Source: Guyparkeria hydrothermalis (lineage in GTDB: Bacteria > Pseudomonadota > Gammaproteobacteria > Halothiobacillales > Halothiobacillaceae). Taken from it: a stretch of DNA of 64,000 bases. The stretch lies in NCBI RefSeq assembly GCF_023555375.1, contig NZ_JAJSEE010000001.1, forward strand, positions 310,001 to 374,000, written 5' to 3'. Positions 44,001 to 53,352 of this stretch are shown piece by piece. Both the position numbers and the translations under genes were made by a program. The notes under the pieces were generated by a model. It ran no database searches. It was given only the letters and a program-made list of their open reading frames with translations, and was not told the DNA's origin. Each line of letters opens with the position of its first letter. The first letter of the stretch is position 1.

Positions 44001-44159
44001 GACTGTCACAGTCGCCATGATGAACACACGACGATTAGAGGGGCTTTGCATACACATGTATTTTTCTGAGTGTCACATTGACAGTTAATGTGACTGTGAC
44101 TCTCACAGTTCATGTTGCCTGTGCATGTGATTGTCACTGTCACAGTGACAATCACATGC
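44001..44159. repeat. Cluster of four palindromes built from a GTCACAGT motif
   Basis: Four inverted repeats in 160 bases: GACTGT/ACAGTC at 44001-44013; GTCACATT/AATGTGAC at 44072-44094 (7-base loop); ACTGTGA/TCACAGT at 44093-44109 (3-base loop); and a perfect 17-bp-arm repeat at 44123-44159 with arms GCATGTGATTGTCACTG and CAGTGACAATCACATGC around TCA. All share the words TGTCAC/GTGACA. No coding frame spans them. Confidence 0.9.
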
Positions 44160-44273
44160 GACTTTGATCCTCACAACAAATCGCGCTCCTCACCCTCACC
44201 CGCCGTAATAGAGCGCCGTGAACACGCTAACTAACGTGATCATGCGATCCGATTCACAGCTCACACCCTTCGC

Positions 44274-44399
44274 CAGCTGCAGGTGAACCCCGACATCACG
44301 GCCAAGTGGGAGATGGACTTGAAGAAGATCGCGTAGGGGAAGATGTCACTGGCCGACTTCGAGGCCAGCATCAACCGCTTCGTGGCCTACATCCTCTAA
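44274..44399 (+). pseudogene. Topoisomerase III C-terminal fossil
   Basis: Reading from 44274: QLQVNPDITAKWEMDLKKIA, stop (TAG 44334-44336), then GKMSLADFEASINRFVAYIL and stop at 44397. This is the C-terminal signature of TopB-type enzymes (a ...P.vTAkWE..L..I..G..sl..F...i pattern). The in-frame stop and the missing upstream part show it is dead. TopB genes of this type sit on integrative conjugative elements, so this supports an ICE origin for the island. Confidence 0.65.
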
Positions 44400-44466
44400 T
44401 AGGCCAGTGATAGCCAAAGGAGCCTATCGATCTCCGGGGGGAGCCACGAAATCCGGGCGTAAAAAA

Positions 44467-44494
44467 GGGCAGGCCCGCAAAAGGCCCGCCCGTA
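44467..44494 (-). terminator. Terminator of the XRE regulator gene
   Basis: On the minus strand GGGCGGGCC, loop TTTTGC, GGGCCTGCCC and then six T. It lies about 30 bases past the stop of the minus-strand regulator. Confidence 0.8.
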
Positions 44495-44525
44495 GTGGTA
44501 CGTCGAATCGAGGCAGGAAGGCCGG

Positions 44526-45053
44526 TTAGCCTTCGTCCTCGTCGTTGACCACCTCGACAATGGGGGTCATGTCCAGCAGCGCCTCTTGGGCGAGCTTCTG
44601 GTACATGAGCCCCATTGTTACTTTCGCCTGCTCGTCCATCGCGTCCCACACCTTGCGAGTCGGGGCCAGGTCGCGCCAATCAGGATGGCGACACATCGAG
44701 GCGTAGACCGCCTCAAGCTGGTCCTCGAGATCACGCTCCTCCTCCATCACGAAGTCGGATGGCTCAAGAATCTCGGCGAGCATCAAGACTTGCGCAAAGG
44801 GGATGCCGAGGAACTTTCCGATGGAGCGCAGGCGCTTGTGGGAAATCTTCGGCACTTCCCGCGATCCGTTCAGGATCAGGATGAGGTAGCTGTAGGTCAG
44901 GCCTGACTCTTCAGCCATGCCGTGACGGTCAAGACCAAGCTCTTCGCCTTTTTCAAGAATCGCTCGGGTAAGAGCCGAACCTGGAAGGTATCGCGGCTTG
45001 CTTTCGGCACCTTCCTCGAGCAATTCCTCGTTCGCCGCATCTTCTTTTCCCAT
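44526..45053 (-). CDS. XRE-family transcriptional regulator
   Basis: 175 residues from ATG 45053 (MGKEDAANEELLEEG), preceded by AAGGGGG; the longer frame to 45437 is an extension without signals. Residues 30-95 form an HTH of the XRE type: RAILEKGEELGLDRHGMAEE, SGLTYSYLILILNGSREVP, SIGKFLGIPFAQVLMLAEI. The rest is acidic and helical, ending in VVEVVNDEDEG. On the minus strand TTGACT and TACTTT near 45105-45080 are plausible promoter boxes. Likely controls the nearby element genes. Confidence 0.75.
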   Translation of the reverse strand: MGKEDAANEELLEEGAESKPRYLPGSALTRAILEKGEELGLDRHGMAEESGLTYSYLILILNGSREVPKISHKRLRSIGKFLGIPFAQVLMLAEILEPSDFVMEEERDLEDQLEAVYASMCRHPDWRDLAPTRKVWDAMDEQAKVTMGLMYQKLAQEALLDMTPIVEVVNDEDEG

Positions 45054-45590
45054 AACTTTCCCCCTTGTTAATGACCCCACAAAGTAAGGCAACGAATTCC
45101 AAGTCAACTTAAGCCCAGCCAGAACAACAGTTGCGATGAGTTGTGACAAAGGCCAGCGTGGGGGCGAAGAAAACTTTAGTGTTGCTCCAACGGACCCATG
45201 CGCGGGCGTTCGCCTGCAGCAATCCTCGACAAGGCCCCAATGCCCAACCACCCGGATTGGCAAAAGGCCTTTAATACCTTTCACTTCACTCCAGAGCGTT
45301 AATCGACACCCGATGCCCACCGATTTTTGGGGGACTCTCTTTGCTCCCCTCCTAGCAACACAAAGCTCCTCTTTGCCGCCTCTAGGCCAACTTACCACAT
45401 ATGCCCCATGCATACACACAGCGCAACTCACACACATTGTTGATCTTTTTTACACCAATGGTATTGTCGCCGAAGTGCAGAGCACCCGCGGCTCTGTACT
45501 AAGAACTGGTGCCTATACAAAAGGGAGCCACGCCCGCGTGCCCACCATGCAACCCGTCAGAGGACAACTGCCACTAGCAATGAGGTTTTG
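45054..45590. other. Divergent intergenic region of the integrase island
   Basis: About 540 bases between the XRE gene (minus) and the AlpA-like genes (plus). The one long frame (45136-45591) has no sensible product. Promoters for both directions should be here; near 45440-45465 TTGATC and TATTGT with 16 bases between could serve the plus side. Confidence 0.45.
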
Positions 45591-45806
45591 ATGAAAATCG
45601 AAAGAGGAATCGAGGCAAGGGCAATGAATGCACAAGAAGTCGCAGCCCACTGCGGAATGGGTCGGAGCACGCTCTATCAAATGATCAGATCAGGGGAGTT
45701 CCCCGAAGGAATGATGGTCGGCTGGGGACGACGATGGCTTCGAGAGGAAGTTGACGCCTGGCTTGACCAACAATTTCAGGTCGCAAGCGAAAGACAGACG
45801 GATTGA
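45591..45806 (+). CDS. AlpA-like HTH excisionase/regulator
   Basis: 71 residues from ATG 45591, or 60 from ATG 45624 (MNAQEVAAHCGMGRSTLYQM). Typical AlpA/HTH_17 layout: EVAAHCGMGRSTLYQMIRSG, then EFPEGMMVGWGRRWLREEVD and AWLDQQF. Such small MerR-like winged-helix proteins activate the integrase or act as excisionase on P4-like islands. It lies close to the P4-type integrase gene, facing it. Confidence 0.85.
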   Translation: MKIERGIEARAMNAQEVAAHCGMGRSTLYQMIRSGEFPEGMMVGWGRRWLREEVDAWLDQQFQVASERQTD

Positions 45807-45816
45807 GGAACAACAA

Positions 45817-46062
45817 ATGCCCATGCACTCAAATGAATCAACACCGACGATGCTTCAACGCCGGCCGCCGCATTTGGACCGCTACATGAAGACCAGCGAG
45901 CTATGCGAACGATACGGACGAAGTGTTCGCACACTCATCCGCTGGCAAGAAACTCGCGGTTTTCCACAGCCGATGATTCAAGGCGGGGGCGGCACCGAGC
46001 ACCGCTGGCTGGCGCAGGACGTTATGGAGTGGGAGGAGTCTTTGCGGAAACAATCTGCATGA
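45817..46062 (+). CDS. Second AlpA-like HTH protein
   Basis: 81 residues from ATG 45817, with GAGGAA 7-8 bases upstream. Contains RYMKTSELCERYGRSVRTLI, RWQETRGFPQPMIQGGG and EHRWLAQDVMEWEESLRK, an HTH_17/AlpA-type fold like the preceding protein. It starts 10 bases after the first AlpA gene. Its last 40 bases overlap the 3' end of the convergent integrase gene. A pair of such proteins probably controls excision and expression. Confidence 0.75.
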   Translation: MPMHSNESTPTMLQRRPPHLDRYMKTSELCERYGRSVRTLIRWQETRGFPQPMIQGGGGTEHRWLAQDVMEWEESLRKQSA

Positions 46063-47251
46063 GACGATCCCACCACTTCCGATAGACCTCGGCCTGCTCC
46101 TCGAGATAGTCGTGTCGGTCGTAGACCTGCCACACCCCCGGCAGGGAGTGGCCCAGCATCACTTCGCACACATGGGGCGGTCCGAGCGAACTCCAATTCG
46201 TTCGGGCCGTCTTGCGTAGGTCGTACAGACACATACCCGGCAGCGGCGCGTTGAGCTGCCTCTCGGCGGCATTGAGGATCGAGCGATGGAAGGACACCGT
46301 AGATCGATCACCTAGCTCGGTGGGCTTGCTCTCACCGCTGAACAGCATTCGTGGATTCATCGAGAGCGCCATCGCCTCCTCAATCCACGGGATCACTTCG
46401 TCGATCAGGGGTCGGCGGAGCGGTCGCTTGGTCTTCTGCCCAGTCTTGTGGCGTTCCGGCGGGATTTCCCACACCTTGTTCTCGAAATCGAACTCGGAAA
46501 CTGCGGCGGTGCGAAGCTCGCCAGGACGGCAGCCGAAGAACAAGGTCAGTTTCACGAATAGCTTGGAGCGGGCGGCCAAGCGAGAACGCTCGGTCGCGTG
46601 CCACACAACCCACAACTCGCGGTCAGTGAAGGCCCGCCCGGAATCCTTGTTCTTGTGGATGTTGAGGTCGGCTCGGGCTGTCATGTTCGCCACTGGCTCT
46701 TGGGACATGTAGCCCCAGCGACGCGCCCACTTGTGGCATTGGCGCACATTCGTCAGAAGGCGGGAGGCTATCGAGGGAGACGCATCCCTCACGGATTCCA
46801 GCAGGCCCATCCAAGCATGCGTAGTCGTGTCGTCGGCGGGGAGATCACCGATTTCCGGGAAAACGTACCTCTCGAAGCTACGTAAAATCTCGTCAGCCCC
46901 GACCTTGTTAATCACGACGTACTTCTCATGCCAAAGACGAAGTAGCGTCTCGTTAGTGTGCTGCCCCTGAACGGCTCTCTTCTCGACTTCGCGGCGCACC
47001 CGCGGATCATGCCCCTCTTCGAGCTGCTTTCGGCGACTTACGACCTCCTCCCTAGCTTCCTTGAGGCTCATCACGGGGTAGGCACCCAAATCCATACGAG
47101 CAGCCTTGCCGTGGTAACGAAAGCGGTACTGGAAGACGATCTTGCCCTTACGGCTGACCCTCACACTCAGCCCATCACGATCAGACTTCTCAAGGACCGA
47201 ATCACGATGTTTTTGATAGGCGTTTTTTAACCAAAGATTCGTGATTGACAT
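46022..47251 (-). CDS. P4-type tyrosine integrase
   Basis: 409 residues. N-terminal arm-binding domain (SDRDGLSVRVSRKGKIVFQY, KAARMDLGAYPVMSLKEARE), core-binding domain, and catalytic domain with Arg in GCRPGELRTA, LYDLRKTARTNWSSLG (the usual H of HxxR is Tyr here, the Arg is kept), His in VMLGHSLPGVWQVY and the nucleophile Tyr in VYDRHDYLEEQ. Integrates the island. Start ATG 47251 gives the standard beginning MSITNLWLKNAYQK, although no good ribosome site precedes it. The gene's 3' end overlaps the second AlpA gene by 41 bases. Confidence 0.9.
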   Translation of the reverse strand: MSITNLWLKNAYQKHRDSVLEKSDRDGLSVRVSRKGKIVFQYRFRYHGKAARMDLGAYPVMSLKEAREEVVSRRKQLEEGHDPRVRREVEKRAVQGQHTNETLLRLWHEKYVVINKVGADEILRSFERYVFPEIGDLPADDTTTHAWMGLLESVRDASPSIASRLLTNVRQCHKWARRWGYMSQEPVANMTARADLNIHKNKDSGRAFTDRELWVVWHATERSRLAARSKLFVKLTLFFGCRPGELRTAAVSEFDFENKVWEIPPERHKTGQKTKRPLRRPLIDEVIPWIEEAMALSMNPRMLFSGESKPTELGDRSTVSFHRSILNAAERQLNAPLPGMCLYDLRKTARTNWSSLGPPHVCEVMLGHSLPGVWQVYDRHDYLEEQAEVYRKWWDRLMQIVSAKTPPTP

Positions 47252-47273
47252 GAGGAGGCCAATGAATCGAGTG

Positions 47274-47322
47274 TGTACATAAAATGCCAGACCAGCAAGA
47301 CGATGTACACGAACATGTACAC
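47274..47322. repeat. TGTACA repeats upstream of the integrase
   Basis: TGTACAT at 47274-47280 and ATGTACAC at 47303-47310 and 47315-47322, the last two 12 bases apart. They lie directly before the integrase gene and may be operator or integrase arm sites. Confidence 0.5.
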
Positions 47323-47742
47323 AAAAGCATCTACCGGCAGAGGTTGTCGCTGACCAACAATGACCGCTTGTGGCGCATTTATAGCCTTATTTATCAATAC
47401 TTTACGCGTTTCTTTTCCTGCGCAACCCCGACCAATACCGCGTGATGATTATCGACGTGGGCGATAATGGCGATATTACGAAGATTGGCGATCACAAAAA
47501 ACGGTCCAAGGGATTGAAATAAGGGCGCGCAGTATAAACACAAAAGGCGAACCGACCGAGGCGGAAAACCAAAAGTCGGCGCCAACCCCGCCACGATGGC
47601 GCAAACAAACCGGCAAGGTCCGCAAACGTCGGCAAGATCGCGCCTTGGGTGATATACCTAACGGACCTGGTCGCCGAGCATCCCACTCGGGAATCCGGCG
47701 ACGCCGCCCGATAAAAACGAACGAGAACGCAGGGAGCCCTCC
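47323..47742. other. Intergenic region between integrase and BCCT gene
   Basis: About 420 bases, with an AT-rich stretch (47380-47420). No gene is seen. The island's attachment site may lie here, but no tRNA gene or obvious core duplication is present. The BCCT promoter should be near 47640-47720. Confidence 0.4.
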
Positions 47743-49833
47743 ATGAGCACCACCCCCACTGCCGGCAAACGCACGATGCTGTTGATGCCGGTCTTTCTGC
47801 CCGCGGTGATCGTCATCGCGCTGCTGGTCATCGGCACGGTGATCAACCCGGAACGCGCCGGCGACGTCTTCGCCAAGGTGTTGGACTGGATCACCAGCGA
47901 TTTCGGCTGGTTCTACATGCTGGCCGTGGCGATCTTCCTGATCTTTTTCATCGCCGTGGCGATCTCGCCCTGGGGGCGGATCAAGCTGGGCCCGGACCAC
48001 TCCGAGCCCGAGTACAGCTTCCCGGCGTGGTTCGCCATGCTGTTCTCGGCCGGCTACGGCATCGCGCTGCTGTTCTTCGGCGTGGCCGAGCCGGTGCTCC
48101 ACTTCGCCAGCCCACCCAACGGCTCGGCCGAGACCATCGACGCGGCCAAGCAGGCCCTGCAGATCTCGTTCTTCCACTGGGGCTTTCACATCTGGGCGAT
48201 CTACGGGCTGGTCGGCCTGGTGCTGGCCTACTTCGCCTTTCGCCACGGGCTGCCGCTGTCGATGCGCTCGGCGCTCTACCCGCTGATCGGCGAGCGCATC
48301 CACGGCCCGATCGGCCACACGGTGGACGTGTTCGCCATCCTCGGCACCATGTTCGGTATCGCCACCACGCTGGGCCTGTCGGTCGCGCAGATCAACGCGG
48401 GCCTGAACTACCTGTGGCCGACCATCCCGGTGAACACCACCGTGCAGATCATCGCGATCGCCGTGATCACCGCGGCCGCCACCGTCTCGGTGGTCGCGGG
48501 CATGGACAAGGGGATCAAACGCCTGTCGCAGCTGAACATGATCATGGCGATCGCGCTGGTGCTGTTCGTGTTCGTCATGGGCCCGACCATCTTCCTGCTC
48601 GAGGCCTTCGTCGAGAACACCGGCTTCTACCTGTCGAACATCGTCGAGCGCACCTTCAGCCTGCAGGCCTACGAGTCGAGCGACTGGATCGGCAACTGGA
48701 CCCTGTTCATCTTCGGCTGGACCATCGCCTGGGCGCCGTTCGTCGGCCTGTTCATCGCGAAGATCAGCCGCGGGCGCACCATCCGCCAGTTCGTGCTGGG
48801 CGTGATGTTCGTGCCGACCATCTTCACCTTCTTCTGGTTCACCGTCTTCGGTGACACCGCGCTCCACGCGATCATGAACGAGGGCGCCGACGCGCTGATC
48901 GGCCAGGTGCAGACCGACAAGGCAATCGCCCTGTTCAAACTGTTCGAGATGCTGCCGCTCACGCCGATCATCTCGTTTCTGACGATCGTGCTGATCATCA
49001 CCTTCTTCGTCACCTCCTCGGACTCCGGCTCGCTGGTGATCGACTCGCTGGCCTCGGGCGGCGCGATCCAGACCCCGGCCCTCCAGCGGGTCTTCTGGGC
49101 CGTGCTCGAGGGCGTGGTCGCCTCGGTGCTGCTGCTCGCCGGCGGTCTGGGCGCGCTGCAGACGGCCTCGATCACCGCGGCCCTGCCGTTCGCGATCATC
49201 ATGCTGATCGCCGCGGTCGGCATGTGGCGCGCGCTGCAGATCGAGGGTCATCGCGAGGTGAGCCTGCAACACCACATGAACGCCGGCCGCCACGGCAGCC
49301 TTGGCGGGGTCGACAACTGGCGCAAGCGCGTGACCAACATGGTCAGCTTCCCCAAGCGCGAGCCGGTCGCCGCGTTCATCAAGAACGACGTCGTCGAGGC
49401 GATGGCGCAGGTGAGCGAGGAGTTGAAGGGCCAGGGCTGGCCGGTCGGCACCGACTTCGACGAGGAGCGCTGCCGCGCCCACCTGAACGTCACCAAGCCG
49501 GGCACGATGGAGTTCATCTACGAGGTGCGCCTGCGCGGCTACGCCAAGCCGGGCTTCGCTTTCCCGGAGCAGGACCGCTCGCTCGATGGTGACAGCCACT
49601 ACTACCGCGCCGAGGTCTACCTGCGCCGCGGTGGCCGCTCCTACAACATCTACGGCTACGACCGCGAGACGGTCATCAGCGACATCCTCGACCAGTTCGA
49701 GAAGTACATGCACTTCCTGCACACCTCCCCGGCCATCCTGCCGTGGAAGATGGAAGAGCATGACGAGGACCTGCACAGCGAGCGCATCCGCCAACTGGGC
49801 AACGGCAAGGCCGGGCCGACCGCCGACAGCTGA
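47743..49833 (+). CDS. betT: BCCT-family choline/betaine transporter (BetT-like)
   Basis: 696 residues with about 12 TM helices and the BCCT signature in [20 protein letters not shown] followed by GRTIRQF; also [12 protein letters not shown] and [17 protein letters not shown]. Residues from about 510 on form a long hydrophilic C-terminal domain ([40 protein letters not shown]), typical of osmoregulated BetT proteins. It imports choline or glycine betaine by cation coupling, which suits a saline habitat. Ribosome site GGGAG. A 795-codon antisense frame is a composition shadow. Confidence 0.9.
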   Translation: MSTTPTAGKRTMLLMPVFLPAVIVIALLVIGTVINPERAGDVFAKVLDWITSDFGWFYMLAVAIFLIFFIAVAISPWGRIKLGPDHSEPEYSFPAWFAMLFSAGYGIALLFFGVAEPVLHFASPPNGSAETIDAAKQALQISFFHWGFHIWAIYGLVGLVLAYFAFRHGLPLSMRSALYPLIGERIHGPIGHTVDVFAILGTMFGIATTLGLSVAQINAGLNYLWPTIPVNTTVQIIAIAVITAAATVSVVAGMDKGIKRLSQLNMIMAIALVLFVFVMGPTIFLLEAFVENTGFYLSNIVERTFSLQAYESSDWIGNWTLFIFGWTIAWAPFVGLFIAKISRGRTIRQFVLGVMFVPTIFTFFWFTVFGDTALHAIMNEGADALIGQVQTDKAIALFKLFEMLPLTPIISFLTIVLIITFFVTSSDSGSLVIDSLASGGAIQTPALQRVFWAVLEGVVASVLLLAGGLGALQTASITAALPFAIIMLIAAVGMWRALQIEGHREVSLQHHMNAGRHGSLGGVDNWRKRVTNMVSFPKREPVAAFIKNDVVEAMAQVSEELKGQGWPVGTDFDEERCRAHLNVTKPGTMEFIYEVRLRGYAKPGFAFPEQDRSLDGDSHYYRAEVYLRRGGRSYNIYGYDRETVISDILDQFEKYMHFLHTSPAILPWKMEEHDEDLHSERIRQLGNGKAGPTADS

Positions 49834-49866
49834 TCGCAGCCCCGGCCCCACCGGTGGCTTCAAACC

Positions 49867-49894
49867 AACCCGTCACCCCGGTGGCGGGTTTTTT
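49867..49894 (+). terminator. Terminator after the BCCT gene
   Basis: Stem AACCCGTCACC and GGTGGCGGGTT (one G-T pair), 2-base centre, followed by T run and CG. Confidence 0.85.
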
Positions 49895-50005
49895 CGTGTC
49901 CGCCCCGTGAAAGACGGACCCACGCGACGCGGTCACCCCTCCGCGGCGTGGCCTCGAATGATAGAATCGCGACAGGTTTCCAACCCGATCACGACGAGGC
50001 ATTTC

Positions 50006-50890
50006 ATGGCCGACCGGCTGGCTTTCACCAAGATGCACGGACTGGGAAACGACTTTATGGTCGTCGATGCGGTCAGTCGTCCGCTCCCGGTTGCCGAGTG
50101 GCTGACCCCCGACCGCATCCAGTCCTGGGCCGACCGCCATTTCGGCATCGGCTTTGACCAGCTGTTGCTGATCGAGCCGCCCCGCGGCCGGAACGCCGAT
50201 TTTCGCTACCGCATCTTCAACGCCGACGGCGGCGAGGTGGAGCAATGCGGCAATGGCGCGCGCTGCTTTGCCCGCTTCGTGGCCGAACGCGGTCTCACCG
50301 ACCGGCGCGACATCCGGGTCGAGACCGCCGGCGGGCCAATCGTCCTACACCTGACCGACGACAATCGCGTCCGGGTCGACATGGGCCGGCCGCGCTTCGC
50401 CCCCGAGGCCATTCCCTTCAATCCGCCGATCACGGCAAGCGGATCGCCCTACACGCTGATGCTCAGCGGGCTGCCCGGCGGGCTCGATCGGGTCACGCTC
50501 GAGGCCGTTTCGATGGGCAACCCGCACGCGGTGGTCCAGGTCGAGGATCTCGAGCGTTTCCCGGTCGAGGCCGTCGGCACGGCTCTCGAGTCGCACCCGG
50601 CCTTCCCGCGTCGGGTGAATGTCGGTTTCGTCGAGCAACATCGTCCCGACCACATCGCCCTGCGGGTGTTCGAACGTGGCGCCGGCGAGACACTGGCCTG
50701 CGGCACCGGGGCCTGCGCGGCGGTCGCCGCGGGCATCCGCGCCGGACGACTCGACTCGCCCTGCCGGGTCGACCTGCGCGGCGGCGCGCTCTCGATCGAC
50801 TGGTCCGGGCGCGACGAGGACTCGCTGTTCATGACCGGCCCCGCCACCTTCGTCTTCGACGGCGAGGTCGCGGTCGACGCGACCGAATGA
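50006..50890 (+). CDS. dapF: Diaminopimelate epimerase
   Basis: 294 residues from ATG 50006 (GAGG 9 bases upstream). Opens [17 protein letters not shown]; first catalytic Cys in [14 protein letters not shown], second in [17 protein letters not shown]. Converts LL- to meso-diaminopimelate for lysine and peptidoglycan. It heads the conserved dapF-DUF484-xerC group. TAGAAT near 49961 could be its -10 box. Confidence 0.95.
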   Translation: MADRLAFTKMHGLGNDFMVVDAVSRPLPVAEWLTPDRIQSWADRHFGIGFDQLLLIEPPRGRNADFRYRIFNADGGEVEQCGNGARCFARFVAERGLTDRRDIRVETAGGPIVLHLTDDNRVRVDMGRPRFAPEAIPFNPPITASGSPYTLMLSGLPGGLDRVTLEAVSMGNPHAVVQVEDLERFPVEAVGTALESHPAFPRRVNVGFVEQHRPDHIALRVFERGAGETLACGTGACAAVAAGIRAGRLDSPCRVDLRGGALSIDWSGRDEDSLFMTGPATFVFDGEVAVDATE

Positions 50891-51005
50891 TCCACATCGA
50901 CCCTGCCCGAGCCACCGCATTGCCGAGCCCGGCGCGCGGGGGTAAGGTGGGAGATCAGAGCGCCCGGAGAGGCGCCGTGCTGCCAACAATCACCAGGGAA
51001 TACGC

Positions 51006-51707
51006 ATGAGCGAGAACGTGGCCTTCGAACTTGCCGACACGGACGCCGGAGTCGACAACGGCCAGGATGTAAGCGCCGAAACGGTGCTTGCCTACCTGCG
51101 CACCCACCCGGACCTGTTCCTCGAGCATCCGGACGTCCTCGATCACATCGAACTGCCCGGCCCGCCGCAACCGGCCGTCTCGCTGCACCACTGGCAGCTG
51201 CGCCGCTGGCGCGGCCAGGCGATCCGGCACCGCGACGCGCTGGACCAACTCCACCGGGTTGCCGCCGACAACGCCGCGGCCGACCGGCTGCTCCACCGCT
51301 TCTGCGAGGGCTTGCTGGCCGCCGCGGACCGCTCGACGACGACCCTCGAGGGGCAGCTCCGCGCCCACTTCGAGATCGACGCCTGCCGCGTCGTGCCGTT
51401 GGCCGAGCTCGACGCCGAGACCCGCGGCCTGCTCGCCGGCTGGCTGGACAATCCCACCCCGTTCTGTGGTCGCCCGCACGACACCGTGCGCGAGACCCTC
51501 TTCGGTGACACACTTCCGCAAACCGGCTCGGCGGCCCTGATCGCCATTCCCTCGGCGGCCACCGGCCCCGCCCGCTACGTCGTCGCCCTGGGCCGCCGCC
51601 TGCCGGACGGCTTCAACCCCGCCCAGGGCACGCACTTTCTCGAGCAGATCGGCGAACTGGCCGGCGCGTTTCTCGGGCAGGCCGCGAGCGACAGCACCGA
51701 CCGCTGA
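51006..51707 (+). CDS. DUF484 (GAF-like) protein
   Basis: 233 residues with the DUF484 pattern: VLAYLRTHPDLFLEHPDVLD, LRRWRGQAIRHRDALDQLHR, and a GAF-like C-terminal part ending GRRLPDGFNPAQGTHFLEQI. Found next to xerC in most gammaproteobacteria; the biochemical role is unknown. It ends 5 bases before xerC, so the two are co-expressed. Confidence 0.92.
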   Translation: MSENVAFELADTDAGVDNGQDVSAETVLAYLRTHPDLFLEHPDVLDHIELPGPPQPAVSLHHWQLRRWRGQAIRHRDALDQLHRVAADNAAADRLLHRFCEGLLAAADRSTTTLEGQLRAHFEIDACRVVPLAELDAETRGLLAGWLDNPTPFCGRPHDTVRETLFGDTLPQTGSAALIAIPSAATGPARYVVALGRRLPDGFNPAQGTHFLEQIGELAGAFLGQAASDSTDR

Positions 51708-51712
51708 CCCCA

Positions 51713-52723
51713 GTGCCCGCCGCCGCGCTCAACACGGCGTTTGAACGGGCCGGCGAGGCACTGGCCGCCGACCACCGACTCAACTCGCTGACCCGCAAGG
51801 CCTACCTGGCCTCGTGGGCGCGTCTGGCCGACCATCTCCACGCCCAGGGCATCGAATCGAGCGCCGCGGTCGACGACCGGTCGCTGCGCCGCTTTCTCGC
51901 CGAGCTCGCCCGTGCCGGCCAGTCGCCCCGCTCGATCGCCCGCCACGTCAGCGCGGTCAAGCGCCTGCTGGGTTTCTGGAAACGCCTGGGGCTCGACTGC
52001 GCGGCCGACCCGCTGCTGCTCAAGGCGCCGAAAGCGCCCCGACGCCTCCCCGACGCCCCGGATGTCGAGACGCTCTCCCGCCTGCTCGACCGCCCGGGTA
52101 CGGACCAGTCCACTCACTCGGCCAGGACCCCGGCCCAACGGCACGCCACGGAAATCCGCATGCTGCGGGATCGCTGCCTGTTCGAGTGGCTTTACGGCAG
52201 CGGTCTGCGACTGGCCGAGGTCGTCGGCCTCGACCTAACCGATCTGGACCTCGCCGCCGGACAGGCGCGGGTCACCGGCAAGCGCGACAAGACGCGCATC
52301 GTGCCGGTCGGACGGCAGGCCCGTGCCGCGATGCAGGACTGGCTGGGCGCCCGTCGCGACTGGGACCGTACTGGCAGCCCGGCGGTATTCATCAACGACC
52401 GGGGCCGGCGGCTGTCGGCCCGCTCGGTGCAGCTGCGACTCAACCGCGCCTCGCGCCAGGCCGGCCTCGAGGCCCCCCTGCACCCCCACCAGCTCCGCCA
52501 TGCCTTCGCCACGCACGTGCTCGAATCCTCTGGCGACCTGCGTGCCGTCCAGGAAATGCTGGGCCACGAGAGCCTCTCGACTACCCAGATCTATACCCAC
52601 CTGGATTTCCAGCACCTGATGGGCGTCTACGAGCGCGCGCATCCGCGGGCCCGGCATCGAACCCGGGAGGCGATCCAGGAGGACACCCCAAAAGACCCCA
52701 AGCGCGACGACGAGCCGGGTTGA
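51713..52723 (+). CDS. xerC: Tyrosine recombinase XerC
   Basis: 336 residues from GTG 51713. N-terminal SAM-like domain ([20 protein letters not shown]) and catalytic residues: Arg in [19 protein letters not shown], Lys in [31 protein letters not shown] with both His and Arg, His in [17 protein letters not shown], and Tyr in the same stretch. Resolves chromosome dimers at dif with XerD. The somewhat long C-terminus ([20 protein letters not shown]) is Asp/Lys-rich. Confidence 0.94.
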   Translation: MPAAALNTAFERAGEALAADHRLNSLTRKAYLASWARLADHLHAQGIESSAAVDDRSLRRFLAELARAGQSPRSIARHVSAVKRLLGFWKRLGLDCAADPLLLKAPKAPRRLPDAPDVETLSRLLDRPGTDQSTHSARTPAQRHATEIRMLRDRCLFEWLYGSGLRLAEVVGLDLTDLDLAAGQARVTGKRDKTRIVPVGRQARAAMQDWLGARRDWDRTGSPAVFINDRGRRLSARSVQLRLNRASRQAGLEAPLHPHQLRHAFATHVLESSGDLRAVQEMLGHESLSTTQIYTHLDFQHLMGVYERAHPRARHRTREAIQEDTPKDPKRDDEPG

Positions 52724-52803
52724 AAAGCCCATCCATCGCCTACACTGTCTCCCCTTCAGATCGCCCCATCGGCCCACCCATCAACCGGACCCGACCGTTT
52801 TCC

Positions 52804-53352
52804 ATGGCTCACCACGAAGACACCCTCTACGGCACCACCATCCTCTGCCTGCGCAAGAACGGCCAGACCGTCATCGGCGGCGACGGCCAGGTCACGCTCG
52901 GCCACACCGTGGTCAAGGGCAACGCCCGCAAGGTACGCACGCTCTACGACGGCAAGGTGCTCGCCGGGTTTGCCGGCGCCACCGCCGATGCCTTTACGCT
53001 GTTCGAGCGTTTCGAGGCCAAGCTGGAGAAGTACAGCGGCAATCTGCTGCGCTCGGCCGTGGAGCTGGCCAAGGACTGGCGCACCGACCGGATGATGCGC
53101 CGGCTCGAGGCGATGCTGGTGGTCGCCGATCGCAGCGCCATGCTCACGATCAGCGGCAACGGCGACGTGATCGAACCGGAGGACGCGCTGATCGCCATCG
53201 GTTCGGGCGGCGCCTACGCCCAGTCGGCCGCCACGGCGCTGATGCGCCACTCCGAGCTCTCCGCCCGCGAGACCGTGGAAACCGCGCTGCACATCGCCGG
53301 CGACATCTGCATCTACACCAATCACAAGCTCACCATCGAAGAACTCGACTGA
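52804..53352 (+). CDS. hslV: ATP-dependent protease peptidase subunit HslV
   Basis: 182 residues from ATG 52804. After the short propeptide [10 protein letters not shown] comes the catalytic N-terminal threonine [20 protein letters not shown], then [20 protein letters not shown]. Forms the hexameric peptidase rings of HslVU (ClpQ). Its stop shares a base with the hslU ATG. The upstream in-frame extension to 51814 runs inside xerC in another frame and is rejected. Confidence 0.95.
   Translation: MAHHEDTLYGTTILCLRKNGQTVIGGDGQVTLGHTVVKGNARKVRTLYDGKVLAGFAGATADAFTLFERFEAKLEKYSGNLLRSAVELAKDWRTDRMMRRLEAMLVVADRSAMLTISGNGDVIEPEDALIAIGSGGAYAQSAATALMRHSELSARETVETALHIAGDICIYTNHKLTIEELD

Noticed and set aside
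45136-45591. 151-codon frame upstream of the AlpA genes
   Set aside because: Product is Thr/Ser/Pro-rich without pattern and lies where promoters are expected.
47252-47742. tRNA gene as the integrase attachment target
   Set aside because: No cloverleaf or tRNA 3' end could be recognised on either strand next to the integrase.
47476-49863. 795-codon antisense frame opposite the BCCT transporter
   Set aside because: Its product is a His/Asp/Arg-rich composition artefact; the plus strand has a clear 12-TM transporter with a ribosome site.
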